Part shown: positions 38,452 through 47,584 of the stretch, one piece after another
Numbering within the stretch: position 1 is the stretch's first letter
Layout of the letters: each line of letters starts with the position of its first letter
DNA from: an uncultured Fulvivirga sp.
GTDB taxonomy: Bacteria > Bacteroidota > Bacteroidia > Cytophagales > Cyclobacteriaceae
Reading direction: 5' to 3'
Length of the DNA stretch: 64,000 nt
Assembly: GCA_947500555.1 (NCBI GenBank)
Contig: CANMSE010000001.1
Span: forward strand, 744,001 to 808,000
The notes under the pieces: generated by a model
The model's database searches: none
Seen by the model: only the letters and a program-made list of their open reading frames with translations
Told to the model about the DNA's origin: nothing
Position numbers and translations under genes: made by a program

Positions 38452-40314
38452 TTAGCGGGCCAAATATACCATCAATATTGAAATATCAGATGGTGAAACA
38501 CCGCTAATTCTACTTGCCTGACCTATGGTTTGAGGCCGAATAAACTTCAACTTCTGCTTACCTTCCGCTGAGAGAGCAGTGATCTCATCGTAATTAAAGT
38601 TGGACCGTATCTTTTTATCTTCAAGGGCTTCCATTTTTTCGGCTAGCTCTCTTTCCTTTTGGATGTAGTTATCATACTTAATTGAAATCTCAGCTTGGTT
38701 GAGAATTTCTTCAGCGTACTCTGAAAGAAACAGATTCAACTCGGGATTGAGTTTTTTTAACTGAGATATACCAAGCTCGGGTCTTTTGAGTAGATTGATG
38801 ACAGGAACACGTTGCTTTAAGGTAGCTGTATTCATTTCATCTAAAATATTATTGGAGACGGAAGGCTCCACACGTTTGTCTGCCAAATCTTTCAATAGAC
38901 TCTTAAGAGCGTTTTGTTTATCAAAGACTTGCTCTAGGCGTTCATCAGAAGCCAGTCCTATGCTATGACCCTTTTGAGTCAGACGAATATCAGCGTTATC
39001 CTGCCGTAGCAGAATTCTGAATTCAGCACGTGAAGTGAACATTCGATATGGCTCATCAGTACCTTTATTAATAAGGTCATCTATTAAGACACCAATGTAG
39101 GCTTCTGACCTTTTTAGAATAAAGGGATCAATATTATTTATCTTATTATGAGCATTAATTCCGGCCATAAGTCCTTGACAGCCAGCTTCTTCATAGCCAG
39201 TTGTACCATTAATCTGACCAGCAAAATAGAGATTTTCTACACCTTTTGTTTCTAATGTCAGATTGAGTTGTGTAGGCGGAAAGTAGTCATATTCAATCGC
39301 ATAACCCGGCCTGAACATTTTGGCCTTTTCAAAACCAGATATCTCCCTGAGAGCCTTTTGCTGAATGTCTTCAGGAAGAGATGTAGAAAATCCATTTACA
39401 TATATCTCTATAGTATTCCACCCCTCAGGCTCGACAAATATCTGATGTCTGTCTCGTTCTGCAAATCTGTTAATTTTATCTTCGATAGAGGGACAGTATC
39501 TTGGGCCTATGCCTTGTATTCGTCCGTTGAACATTGGAGATTTATCAAAACCTGTTTGAAGAATCTCATGAACATTGTTGTTTGTATAAGTAATATGGCA
39601 ACTTCTTTGTTGCGCTAATGGTTGAGTATCAGTGTAAGAAAACTTACCAGGATTTTCATCTCCAGGTTGTTCCTCCATCTTATCGAAATTCAAAGATCGC
39701 GCATCAACTCGTGGTGGAGTTCCTGTTTTCATTCTGCCGGACTCGAAGCCAAGAGATACTAACTGTTCTGTTATTCCCGTAGCTGCACGCTCTCCGGTTC
39801 GACCTCCTCCGAACTGTTTTTCCCCTATATGAATGAGGCCATTCAAAAACGTACCATTGGTTAGAACGACAGAACGAGCCTTTATTTCTAAGCCTAATGA
39901 GGTGGTAATGCCAACAGCTTTATGATTTTCCACTATGATTCCCGTAGCCATTTCTTGCCAGAAATCTATGTTAGGATTTTGTTCAAGTGCTAATCTCCAT
40001 TCTTCGGCAAAACGCATTCGATCATTTTGAGTACGCGGACTCCACATTGCAGGACCTTTTGATTTATTCAGCATGCGAAACTGAATCATTGACTTATCGG
40101 ATATTATTCCAGACATACCACCTAGAGCGTCTATTTCTCTCACAATTTGACCCTTGGCAATACCTCCCATTGCAGGGTTGCAAGACATCTGTGCGATTGT
40201 GTTCATGTTCATAGTAACCAATAGAACCTTTGATCCCATTTGTGCTGCGGCAAACGCAGCTTCGCAACCGGCATGTCCGGCACCTACTACTATTATATCG
40301 TATTTTGAAAACAT
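38452..40314 (-). CDS. mnmG: tRNA uridine-5-carboxymethylaminomethyl synthesis enzyme MnmG (GidA)
   Basis: DIIVVGAGHAGCEAAFAAAQMG, MSCNPAMGGIAKGQIVREIDALGG, GRTGERAATGI, YFAGQINGTTGYEEAGCQGLMAGINA. Confidence 0.98.
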   Translation of the reverse strand: MFSKYDIIVVGAGHAGCEAAFAAAQMGSKVLLVTMNMNTIAQMSCNPAMGGIAKGQIVREIDALGGMSGIISDKSMIQFRMLNKSKGPAMWSPRTQNDRMRFAEEWRLALEQNPNIDFWQEMATGIIVENHKAVGITTSLGLEIKARSVVLTNGTFLNGLIHIGEKQFGGGRTGERAATGITEQLVSLGFESGRMKTGTPPRVDARSLNFDKMEEQPGDENPGKFSYTDTQPLAQQRSCHITYTNNNVHEILQTGFDKSPMFNGRIQGIGPRYCPSIEDKINRFAERDRHQIFVEPEGWNTIEIYVNGFSTSLPEDIQQKALREISGFEKAKMFRPGYAIEYDYFPPTQLNLTLETKGVENLYFAGQINGTTGYEEAGCQGLMAGINAHNKINNIDPFILKRSEAYIGVLIDDLINKGTDEPYRMFTSRAEFRILLRQDNADIRLTQKGHSIGLASDERLEQVFDKQNALKSLLKDLADKRVEPSVSNNILDEMNTATLKQRVPVINLLKRPELGISQLKKLNPELNLFLSEYAEEILNQAEISIKYDNYIQKERELAEKMEALEDKKIRSNFNYDEITALSAEGKQKLKFIRPQTIGQASRISGVSPSDISILMVYLAR

Positions 40315-40323
40315 ATTGTTGAG

Positions 40324-40339
40324 TGTTCCACGTGGAACT
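40324..40339. promoter_or_regulatory. parS-like centromere site 1
   Basis: TGTTCCACGTGGAACT; 14-bp perfect palindrome GTTCCACGTGGAAC at 40325-40338, close to the parS consensus TGTTTCACGTGAAACA. Confidence 0.8.
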
Positions 40340-40361
40340 TTAACACTTTAGATCATCTTGA

Positions 40362-40377
40362 TGTTCCACGTGGAACA
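40362..40377. promoter_or_regulatory. parS-like centromere site 2
   Basis: TGTTCCACGTGGAACA, perfect 16-bp palindrome (18 bp with flanking a/t), 38 bp centre-to-centre from site 1. Confidence 0.83.
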
Positions 40378-40379
40378 TA

Positions 40380-40808
40380 CTATTTTATTTCGGAGAGCAA
40401 AGATAGACAAGCGTCTTCTTTTTTTCGCATTTCCCCTTGTTGACTCTCGGTTTTATCTTTGTAGCCTAAAAGATGTAATAACCCGTGTGCCATTACACGA
40501 TGTAGCTCTTGATTCACAGAAACGTTGAAAGTTATGGCATTTTCCTGTACGCGATTAATGCTTATGAAGATGTCACCTTCTATACCTTTACCAAACTCTG
40601 AATGATCAAAAGTGATAATGTCGGTGTATGTGTCATGATTGAGATATTCCTTATTTATTTTATGAAGATACTCATCAGAGCAAAGGATGTAGTTAAGGTC
40701 TAGGATTTCATTCCCTTCTAACCGAGCGATTTCTTGAAGCCATGAAAATAACATGTTCTTATTTTCTACAGTATATTCAACATCCTCTTCAAATAGGTTG
40801 ATTGTCAT
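40380..40808 (-). CDS. ybeY: Endoribonuclease/rRNA maturation factor YbeY
   Basis: HRVMAHGLLHLLGYKDKTESQQGEM zinc motif; DIITFDHSE; GDIFISINRV. Confidence 0.95.
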   Translation of the reverse strand: MTINLFEEDVEYTVENKNMLFSWLQEIARLEGNEILDLNYILCSDEYLHKINKEYLNHDTYTDIITFDHSEFGKGIEGDIFISINRVQENAITFNVSVNQELHRVMAHGLLHLLGYKDKTESQQGEMRKKEDACLSLLSEIK

Positions 40809-41209
40809 TACCCAATGTAAAAGCCTAGACTCACTACTTTTCCGTTATTTTCAAAACGGACTTCATCGGCAAGATGTTTCATAAGGAATATTCCTCTACC
40901 ACCGGGCTTTTCCAAGTTTTCAGGAGCTGTTGGATCAGGAAGGTTTTGATGGTCAAAACCATTTCCTTCATCTTCAACTTGAAAGTTTATTCTTCCCTCT
41001 TCTAACGTGAGTGTAAGTATTACATTTTTTGCCTTATCATTTCCATTTCCATGCCTTATCGCATTGTTAACAGCCTCGGTCACAGCAATCATTATATTAC
41101 CATATATATCATCGTTGAGGTCAAATTTTTCCTTGGCATTGTCTATGAAGCTTTCAATCATCCGAATATTTTCGGATAGAGATGGAATTTCTATATTAAT
41201 GATATTCAT
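40808..41209 (-). CDS. RsbW-like serine kinase/anti-sigma ATP-binding protein
   Basis: IMIAVTEAVNNAIRHGNGND, VEDEGNGFDHQNLPDP, GGRGIFLMKHLADEV: GHKL fold. Confidence 0.85.
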   Translation of the reverse strand: MNIINIEIPSLSENIRMIESFIDNAKEKFDLNDDIYGNIMIAVTEAVNNAIRHGNGNDKAKNVILTLTLEEGRINFQVEDEGNGFDHQNLPDPTAPENLEKPGGRGIFLMKHLADEVRFENNGKVVSLGFYIG

Positions 41210-44200
41210 TCTGTCTTGATGTTCGATTCAGTACCTATTCGTTTAAAATATTCTGTGACCTCATTTTTATAATAAGGGTATAATTTAGGGGGAATAGTTT
41301 TTAAAAACTCAATTTCCTGTTCTTTTAGTTTGAAATATTCTTCAAATGGGTCTGGTGTCTTATTTTTATATTCCCCAGCAGATTCCCCTTTTCTTTCTTG
41401 ATCTAACTCTCTTTCTCTAAGAGCGTCCTCTGCTTCTAACAACCTAGTGAGTATTTCGTTCTGTCTTCTTATAGTTTGTTCTGTTAGCTGCTTATTAACT
41501 AAGTCTTTTTCTGTTTCCTCCATTTTTTCAGGAATTCCTGAACCAGGTGTATTTCCGCCCTCATCCTTACCCATTTTTTGCTGAGCGTCTTCCAATGCCT
41601 TCCTTATTCTTTCTTGCTCTGCAGCCAACTGAGCCAATTCCTCAGATAATTCTCTTCCTTTCTTACCACTTCCTTTAAGGTCCTTAATCTTACTATTCAA
41701 TTGTTTCTGAAGTTCGCCTAGTGATGGTGATTGAGACTTACCCTTATCCTTACTAGGTTTGCCCATTGCATCTGCCATAGCGTTCTGCATTTGTTGAAGT
41801 ACGTCATCAAGTAATAAAGCTAGATTATTCATTGAAGTCATAGCAAACTGTTGTTCTGCTACAGCTTGTGGTTTTCGTCTGTCACGAATAAACTCTACCG
41901 ACTTATCCATGTGTTCGTTCATATCGGTAACTTCTCGTGTAACAAAAGAGGCAATTTGAAAAACTCTGTTGGCCAGCGCTAACAAACTGTCTTGTACTAT
42001 TTGTGAGTCATCTTTTAGTTTTAGTTGCTTTTGTGAAAGTTCTACAAACCTTGGATCACTTTGTTTAACTGCACTGAATTCATTCATTAGCTTTTCCTGG
42101 TCGAATGATAGTTGAATGAGATTGTGGACTATAGCCCTAAGGTCGTCCAGATTCTCTTGCATAGACTGCATTTCCATGCCTGACTGCATCTGTTCCATTT
42201 TTTCAGCCATTTCTTGCATTTGCTCAATACTCTTTTGCTGCTGCTCCCCTGCTTTCTTGTTTTTATTGTTATCAAGAAGTTCTTTACTTTCTTGTTGGCT
42301 CTTTTCTATTTCCTCTTGCTCTTCTCCTAAATCAGGTAAGCTTTCAGGTTGTTCCAATTGTTGATTGGTTTCTTCAAGCTCTTGCATATCATTTTCAAGC
42401 TCTTTGAATTTTTCCATTAGCTCCTCCTGTTTAGCAGATAACTCCTCATTGGGAGTTTCTTTTTCCAGGGTTTCTTCTTTTAGGCTTTTTTGCTGACTAA
42501 TTTGTTCCTTAAGCTCATTGAGGTTTTCATTCAATTGAAATTCCATTTTCATTCGCTTGAAAAGCTCCAGCGTCCTTTCCAGCTCTTGTTCAAGATTAGA
42601 TTCTTTATTATTAATTTTTTCAATCAGCTCTTGGATATCTTCTATTTGACTTTGTTCTTCGAGTAGTTTTTTTAATTCGTCATAGAGATTTTTTGTATCC
42701 TCATCTAGCAGTTCGTCCATCAACTTCTGGAGGTGATCTACCTTTTCCTTAATTTTTTTGTCTTGCTTACTAAATCGCTCTCGCTTTGTTTCATTATTCT
42801 TGTTTTGCTTCTTTAACTCTTTAATAGCTTGATTTAGCTCTTCTTTTCTTTTAATTAAGTCTTTTATTAGTTTATCATCTTGCCAGTTTAGTTCTTTTTT
42901 CCCTTTAATTTTTCTTTCGGCCTCATCCAGTTCTTCTTTTAGCTCTTTGGCTTCCTTCAAAGTTTTATCAATATTGTTTTCTGTTTGCTGCGAGGCTTTA
43001 TCAATACTTTGTTTTGCTTCATCCCTTGAAGGAATCCTGAATTTGTATACTCCACTTTTAGTAGATTTTCTGCCGTTAAATCCATCATTATCCCAGACTT
43101 GTAAATAATATGTAAGTTCTTGATTATCAGTTACTAAAGAATCTATTTTCCATTGATAGTAATATCGTTGACTTCTTTGTTTTTGATCTATCGGTATTAC
43201 TACACTTTTATAACCGGAGTTGTCAAGTTTATAATTAAGCGTAAGCTTTGTTAATCCGTAATCGTCAGATATGTTTCCACCGATACTTACAAATGAGTAA
43301 AGTAAAGTATCTTGATATGATGAATTATCAAGTTTAGGATACTGATCTTTGATTACATCAATATGATACTGAATTAGATCTCTGTTATTGCTATGTTCGT
43401 TCCTCAGTACGAATTGATATGAATCCGGCTTTGATATTGTTTTTTTTGTTTCAAATAATTGATTATCAGTCTCTTGAAACAAGAATTTACTACTGTCTGA
43501 TTCAAACTTTAAAAACACTGAGTCGGAGTGAATGGTGTTCAATTGCCATTTGACTACAGTACCTTCGGGGACTTGAGTATTGCCAACGTTACTAAGTCTT
43601 TCATTCTTTTTATTTAAGTATCGAGGATAGGTTAGAAACATATTGAAAGACTTAAGATCGGGTCGATTAAGTACCTTTATATTATAATCCTCTGATGAAA
43701 ATCCGGCTGCTTCAAAATGAAAGGTAATTGGAGCCGTCAATTTTTTTATTGAATACTCAAACCCTTCATCAAGACTATTCATCTTAAGTTTTCTATTTCC
43801 ATCAATTAGATAGACACTTTCTGGAATGGCGCTGCCTGTTAACTCAAGTTTGATGATAAAATCCTCATTCTTAAATGCAAGTAACTCATCGTTTAGAAGC
43901 TTAAAGTTAAAAGGTGCCTGAGGTGCAAAACTCTTGTTGTAATAAGTTATTCGTTCTGTACTTTCAGTAAATATTTCTGGTTGATAGCTAAGTATTGCAA
44001 TAAATATGAGCAATGGAATAAACAACCATGGAAGAAGTCTTTTGTTACGTTCAAACCTTATTGCCTCGGCATATTTTACAGGAGGTAAGGCTTCAATTTT
44101 TTGATCAATTCCTGCCGAAGCTAATGAATTTCCTACCTCTCCATGACTCCTTAACTGTATGATATTCAGAAGCTTATCTCTTATTTCAGGAAAATGCTGA

Positions 44201-44496
44201 CCAATCTTTTGTGCTGCTTTTTCGGTATTAATTGCTTTGTCAAGATGAAATAGCTTTGACAACGGAAGAAAGATATACCATGTCAAAAAATAGACAGATA
44301 AACTGAGAAAACTGAAGAACAGAAAACCACGAATCACGACACCAAACTGAAAAGAATACTCTAAATAGTTAAAACCTATAAAAAGAAATAGCAAAGAAGT
44401 TAACGTGATAATAAGTCCTTTCAAGACCAGGTTTGCTATAGCCTTTTTTTTGTAGCTATTTATTTCGGATAATATGTTTTTCTCTTTATCACTCAT
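41206..44496 (-). CDS. Large membrane-anchored coiled-coil protein (DUF4175-like)
   Basis: N-terminal TM helices, Glu/Lys/Gln-rich coiled coil, ISDDYGLTKLTLNYKL module. Confidence 0.75.
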   Translation of the reverse strand: MSDKEKNILSEINSYKKKAIANLVLKGLIITLTSLLFLFIGFNYLEYSFQFGVVIRGFLFFSFLSLSVYFLTWYIFLPLSKLFHLDKAINTEKAAQKIGQHFPEIRDKLLNIIQLRSHGEVGNSLASAGIDQKIEALPPVKYAEAIRFERNKRLLPWLFIPLLIFIAILSYQPEIFTESTERITYYNKSFAPQAPFNFKLLNDELLAFKNEDFIIKLELTGSAIPESVYLIDGNRKLKMNSLDEGFEYSIKKLTAPITFHFEAAGFSSEDYNIKVLNRPDLKSFNMFLTYPRYLNKKNERLSNVGNTQVPEGTVVKWQLNTIHSDSVFLKFESDSSKFLFQETDNQLFETKKTISKPDSYQFVLRNEHSNNRDLIQYHIDVIKDQYPKLDNSSYQDTLLYSFVSIGGNISDDYGLTKLTLNYKLDNSGYKSVVIPIDQKQRSQRYYYQWKIDSLVTDNQELTYYLQVWDNDGFNGRKSTKSGVYKFRIPSRDEAKQSIDKASQQTENNIDKTLKEAKELKEELDEAERKIKGKKELNWQDDKLIKDLIKRKEELNQAIKELKKQNKNNETKRERFSKQDKKIKEKVDHLQKLMDELLDEDTKNLYDELKKLLEEQSQIEDIQELIEKINNKESNLEQELERTLELFKRMKMEFQLNENLNELKEQISQQKSLKEETLEKETPNEELSAKQEELMEKFKELENDMQELEETNQQLEQPESLPDLGEEQEEIEKSQQESKELLDNNKNKKAGEQQQKSIEQMQEMAEKMEQMQSGMEMQSMQENLDDLRAIVHNLIQLSFDQEKLMNEFSAVKQSDPRFVELSQKQLKLKDDSQIVQDSLLALANRVFQIASFVTREVTDMNEHMDKSVEFIRDRRKPQAVAEQQFAMTSMNNLALLLDDVLQQMQNAMADAMGKPSKDKGKSQSPSLGELQKQLNSKIKDLKGSGKKGRELSEELAQLAAEQERIRKALEDAQQKMGKDEGGNTPGSGIPEKMEETEKDLVNKQLTEQTIRRQNEILTRLLEAEDALRERELDQERKGESAGEYKNKTPDPFEEYFKLKEQEIEFLKTIPPKLYPYYKNEVTEYFKRIGTESNIKTE

Positions 44497-44552
44497 TTAG
44501 TATCTAGCTGATACGAATTTTGGCTGATGTAGTTCATTCTTAACCTATATTC

Positions 44553-44903
44553 TCAAGAAAATTCTGCTTCGAAATAATCCAACACATGCATTTTCAGTAA
44601 TTTTTCCTGATCGAGAATGTCAAAGTGAGGAAGCTTTTTCTTTTCCTTCCAATGTGGCCACCCTTCCTCATCAATTCCTTCAAGCTCATAAAAATCAGAT
44701 AAACTAAGAACTTTACATATAGCTATGTGAATTAAGTCTTGTTTTTCTTCTTTGCTAAAGTTTTTAATTCCCTTACCAAGTTCTTGAACACCAATTAAAA
44801 ATAGAACAGCGTTTAAATCTTTTGGACGCTTTCCAATGCTCTTTTGTAAGTTAAGCCTTAACTCTTGCCAGCGCCTTTCTATTTCGAGATTCTTCTTAAT
44901 CAT
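44553..44903 (-). CDS. Conserved-looking hypothetical protein
   Basis: 116-aa ORF, 8-nt overlap with the upstream gene. Confidence 0.55.
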   Translation of the reverse strand: MIKKNLEIERRWQELRLNLQKSIGKRPKDLNAVLFLIGVQELGKGIKNFSKEEKQDLIHIAICKVLSLSDFYELEGIDEEGWPHWKEKKKLPHFDILDQEKLLKMHVLDYFEAEFS

Positions 44904-45237
44904 TTTTCAAGCTATCCCAGTATTCTGTCGCCCTCCTTAAATGAGGGATGACAATAGTGCCTCCAATTAGGTTTGCAATCGCAAAAGCTTCAAATATCTG
45001 ATCATCCATATAATCCATTTCAAAACATTTACCTAAGTGATACTTGACGCAGTCATCACACCTTAGTACCATTGAACAAACCAACCCTAGTAGTTCTTTT
45101 GTTTTAGCGTCCAGAGCTCCGTCCGAAAAAGCATTTGTATCAAGGTTGAAAATCCTCTTGATTACTTTATTGTCAGAACCCAAAATACGCTCATTCATTT
45201 TGGCTCTATAATCGTTAAACTCTTCTACTATATGCAT
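44896..45237 (-). CDS. Carboxymuconolactone decarboxylase/AhpD-like protein
   Basis: LVCSMVLRCDDCVKYHLGKCFEMDYMDDQIFEAFAIANLIGGTIVIPHLRRA; CxxC...H motif. Confidence 0.8.
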   Translation of the reverse strand: MHIVEEFNDYRAKMNERILGSDNKVIKRIFNLDTNAFSDGALDAKTKELLGLVCSMVLRCDDCVKYHLGKCFEMDYMDDQIFEAFAIANLIGGTIVIPHLRRATEYWDSLKND

Positions 45238-45278
45238 ATTTTAGTCCATGAATAAGTCAACAAATATATTCTAAACCG

Positions 45279-45956
45279 TTGAGAATTCTTGAAGATTTCA
45301 TTTCGTTATTCTTTCCTCGCTATTGTGTTGCATGCAGAAAGTCATTGTATGGAAATGAAAAATATGTTTGCTTAAATTGTTTCTCTAACGTGGCGAAGAC
45401 CAATAGCCACAAGGAGAAAGTAAATGTTATTGATTCTAAATTTTACGGTAAGCTTCCTGTAGAAAATGTCTGGTCATATTTTTATCTTCAGAAGAATGGA
45501 ATAGCCGAAAAGCTGATTTATCATCTCAAATATGCAAATATGCCTCAGTTGGGTATCGAGCTTGGACTGAAGTATGGCAAGGAGCTGTTAATATCTGGTA
45601 AAATAATGAATTATGATTTTATCGTACCCGTACCATTACACTATAAAAAACTAAAAATCAGAGGCTATAATCAAAGTACAAAGTTTAGCGAAGGCCTTAG
45701 TGAATCGTTAAATATTCCTGTTGTTGAGGCTTTAAACCGTAAAGTCGCCACTGAGACTCAGACTTCTAAGTCTCGATTAGCACGATGGAAAAATGTTAAT
45801 AGTATTTTCGAAATTTCGAATGACTCAATTAATGGGAAGTCTATTTTATTGGTTGACGATGTGGTTACTACGGGAGCCACTTTGGAAGCCTGTGGTAATG
45901 TCTTGATAGATAAAGGGTGCCGATTAAGTATTATAACTCTGGCAAGTGCTAAATAA
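45279..45956 (+). CDS. ComF family phosphoribosyltransferase-like protein
   Basis: CVACRKSLYGNEKYVCLNCF; VPVPLHYKKLKIRGYNQSTKFSEGL; ILLVDDVVTTGATLEACG; TTG start. Confidence 0.88.
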   Translation: MRILEDFISLFFPRYCVACRKSLYGNEKYVCLNCFSNVAKTNSHKEKVNVIDSKFYGKLPVENVWSYFYLQKNGIAEKLIYHLKYANMPQLGIELGLKYGKELLISGKIMNYDFIVPVPLHYKKLKIRGYNQSTKFSEGLSESLNIPVVEALNRKVATETQTSKSRLARWKNVNSIFEISNDSINGKSILLVDDVVTTGATLEACGNVLIDKGCRLSIITLASAK

Positions 45957-45960
45957 AAAA

Positions 45961-45982
45961 GCCTCTCATTTTAATGAGAGGC
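45961..45982. terminator. Bidirectional intrinsic terminator
   Basis: GCCTCTCATT-TT-AATGAGAGGC with A-tract upstream and T-rich downstream, between convergent genes. Confidence 0.82.
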
Positions 45983-46004
45983 TTCTTAAATTTAAAATAT
46001 CTTA

Positions 46005-47258
46005 TTAATAATTAGATCCTGCTCTAATCATAGCACAACGGAAACCAATCGTAGCCGTAGAAGAATCCTGATCTAAATACCTTCTTGTTCCTGGAGACAT
46101 CCAATAGGCAACGTCTTTCCACGAACCTCCTTTGAAAACTCTCGCCTCGTCTGTGATCAAAGAAGTGAAACCTTCAGGGTTATTTTCGAAATCAGAATTG
46201 TAGAATTCTTCTCCAGTGGCTTCATTCTTAGTTTCATCCATATAACCATCTCTACGGATAGGATTTAGATCATCAAAATCTTGGAATGACATAGGTCGGT
46301 AAACATCAAGCACCCATTCACTCACATTACCAGCCATATTGTAAAGCCCAAAATCATTTGGAGGGAATTCATAGATGTATGAAGTAATTAGGGCTCCATC
46401 ATTTAATTTACCTGCTATACCTGCATAATCACCTCGACCTCTTTTGAAGTTAGCAAGAAAATAACCCATTTCTTTTCCATAGGGATTTCTAAGAGCATGT
46501 CCATCCCACGGATATAACCTTTGGTGTGTTTGATTTTCATCCAACCACTGAGTTCCAATGAGTGCAGTAGCAGCATATTCCCACTCAGCCTCTGAAGGAA
46601 GTCTGTAATTTGGAAGTACAATACCAGATTCCAAAGGAATTCTTCCTCCAGAAGTTTCAGGTAGTTCTTCACCAGAATCTTCATACAATTTTTGATTTAC
46701 CGCAGCGGTTCTCCAGTCTCCATAGTTATTAGCTTGAACCCAGCTAACTCCAACAACTGGGAAGTATCTAAAGCCAGGGTATCTCAAATAATGATCAACA
46801 TAAGGATCGTTATAAGCTAATCGTGCCTCCCAAACAGTTGTGTCAGGAAGAGCAGCAATGTATACTTCTCTGGAAGAATCCGAAACATTTAAGTAATGCA
46901 AGTATTCTAACCAGTGAATATTGGCAATTTCTGTTTCATCCATGTAGAAAGAAGCTACAGATACTGTTCGCTCTAAATTGTCTCGTCTGTTAAGAATATC
47001 TTCTTCGAAAGATCCAACGATTGAACGACCACCTTCAATGAACACCAAATTTGGCCCTTCTGGTTGCCCTGCATAAGGATTCACCTCAAAACCGTTATTA
47101 TCTTCATCATTATAAGCTAAACCAGTAGCTGTACTCAAAGCGCCCGGGTGGGAACTAGTAGGTCTTCCACTGCCTCCACCAAGGAAACAAGAAGTGAGTA
47201 ACATTGAACCACCAACAACTAACAAAGCGCTTTTTACCAAGCCTGCAGCTCTTTTCAT
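46005..47258 (-). CDS. gldJ: Gliding motility lipoprotein GldJ-like (SUMF1/FGE-sulfatase domain)
   Basis: Lipobox LLTSCF; GPNLVFIEGGRSIVGSFEED, SFYMDETEIANIHWLEYLHYL, PVVGVSWVQANNYGDWRTAAVN, YNMAGNVSEWVLDVYRP, VFKGGSWKDVAYWMSPGTRRYLDQ. Confidence 0.82.
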   Translation of the reverse strand: MKRAAGLVKSALLVVGGSMLLTSCFLGGGSGRPTSSHPGALSTATGLAYNDEDNNGFEVNPYAGQPEGPNLVFIEGGRSIVGSFEEDILNRRDNLERTVSVASFYMDETEIANIHWLEYLHYLNVSDSSREVYIAALPDTTVWEARLAYNDPYVDHYLRYPGFRYFPVVGVSWVQANNYGDWRTAAVNQKLYEDSGEELPETSGGRIPLESGIVLPNYRLPSEAEWEYAATALIGTQWLDENQTHQRLYPWDGHALRNPYGKEMGYFLANFKRGRGDYAGIAGKLNDGALITSYIYEFPPNDFGLYNMAGNVSEWVLDVYRPMSFQDFDDLNPIRRDGYMDETKNEATGEEFYNSDFENNPEGFTSLITDEARVFKGGSWKDVAYWMSPGTRRYLDQDSSTATIGFRCAMIRAGSNY

Positions 47259-47584
47259 AACTGTTTATTTATTAAAAAATTAAATGCAAACACTAATATA
47301 GTCATATATCTAAAGTATTCGCAAGTTTATTAGTGGCCAAAATAACATTTCTATTTGATAAAATGCCCACTAAAAAGTGAAATTTTCTATCTAATTGTCA
47401 ATTTTAATAATCGGATAGGCCATCATTTGCCTTTGTATAACTTGTTCTCCTTGAAAATATTATGTCCAGCTAAAGATTTAATCAGTCAAATAAACCGCTT
47501 AACTTTCAATGACTCCATAGTTTATAATTTAAAAAGACATCTTATGTCAATACTTCAATTTTACATTTACTAATAAGTTAATAA

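Noticed and set aside
41007-42364. Plus-strand ORFs (70 and 82 aa) antisense to the RsbW-like and coiled-coil genes
   Set aside because: Cys/Ser-rich translations typical of the reverse complement of Glu/Lys-rich coiled-coil codons.
42116-44260. Internal repetition in the Glu/Lys/Gln-rich gene as a possible DNA tandem repeat
   Set aside because: Repetition is at the amino-acid composition level (coiled coil); no fixed-length nucleotide repeat is seen.
47355-47573. 72-aa plus-strand ORF upstream of the LytS-type kinase
   Set aside because: Low-complexity AT-rich translation without recognisable motifs, probably the 5' region between divergent genes.
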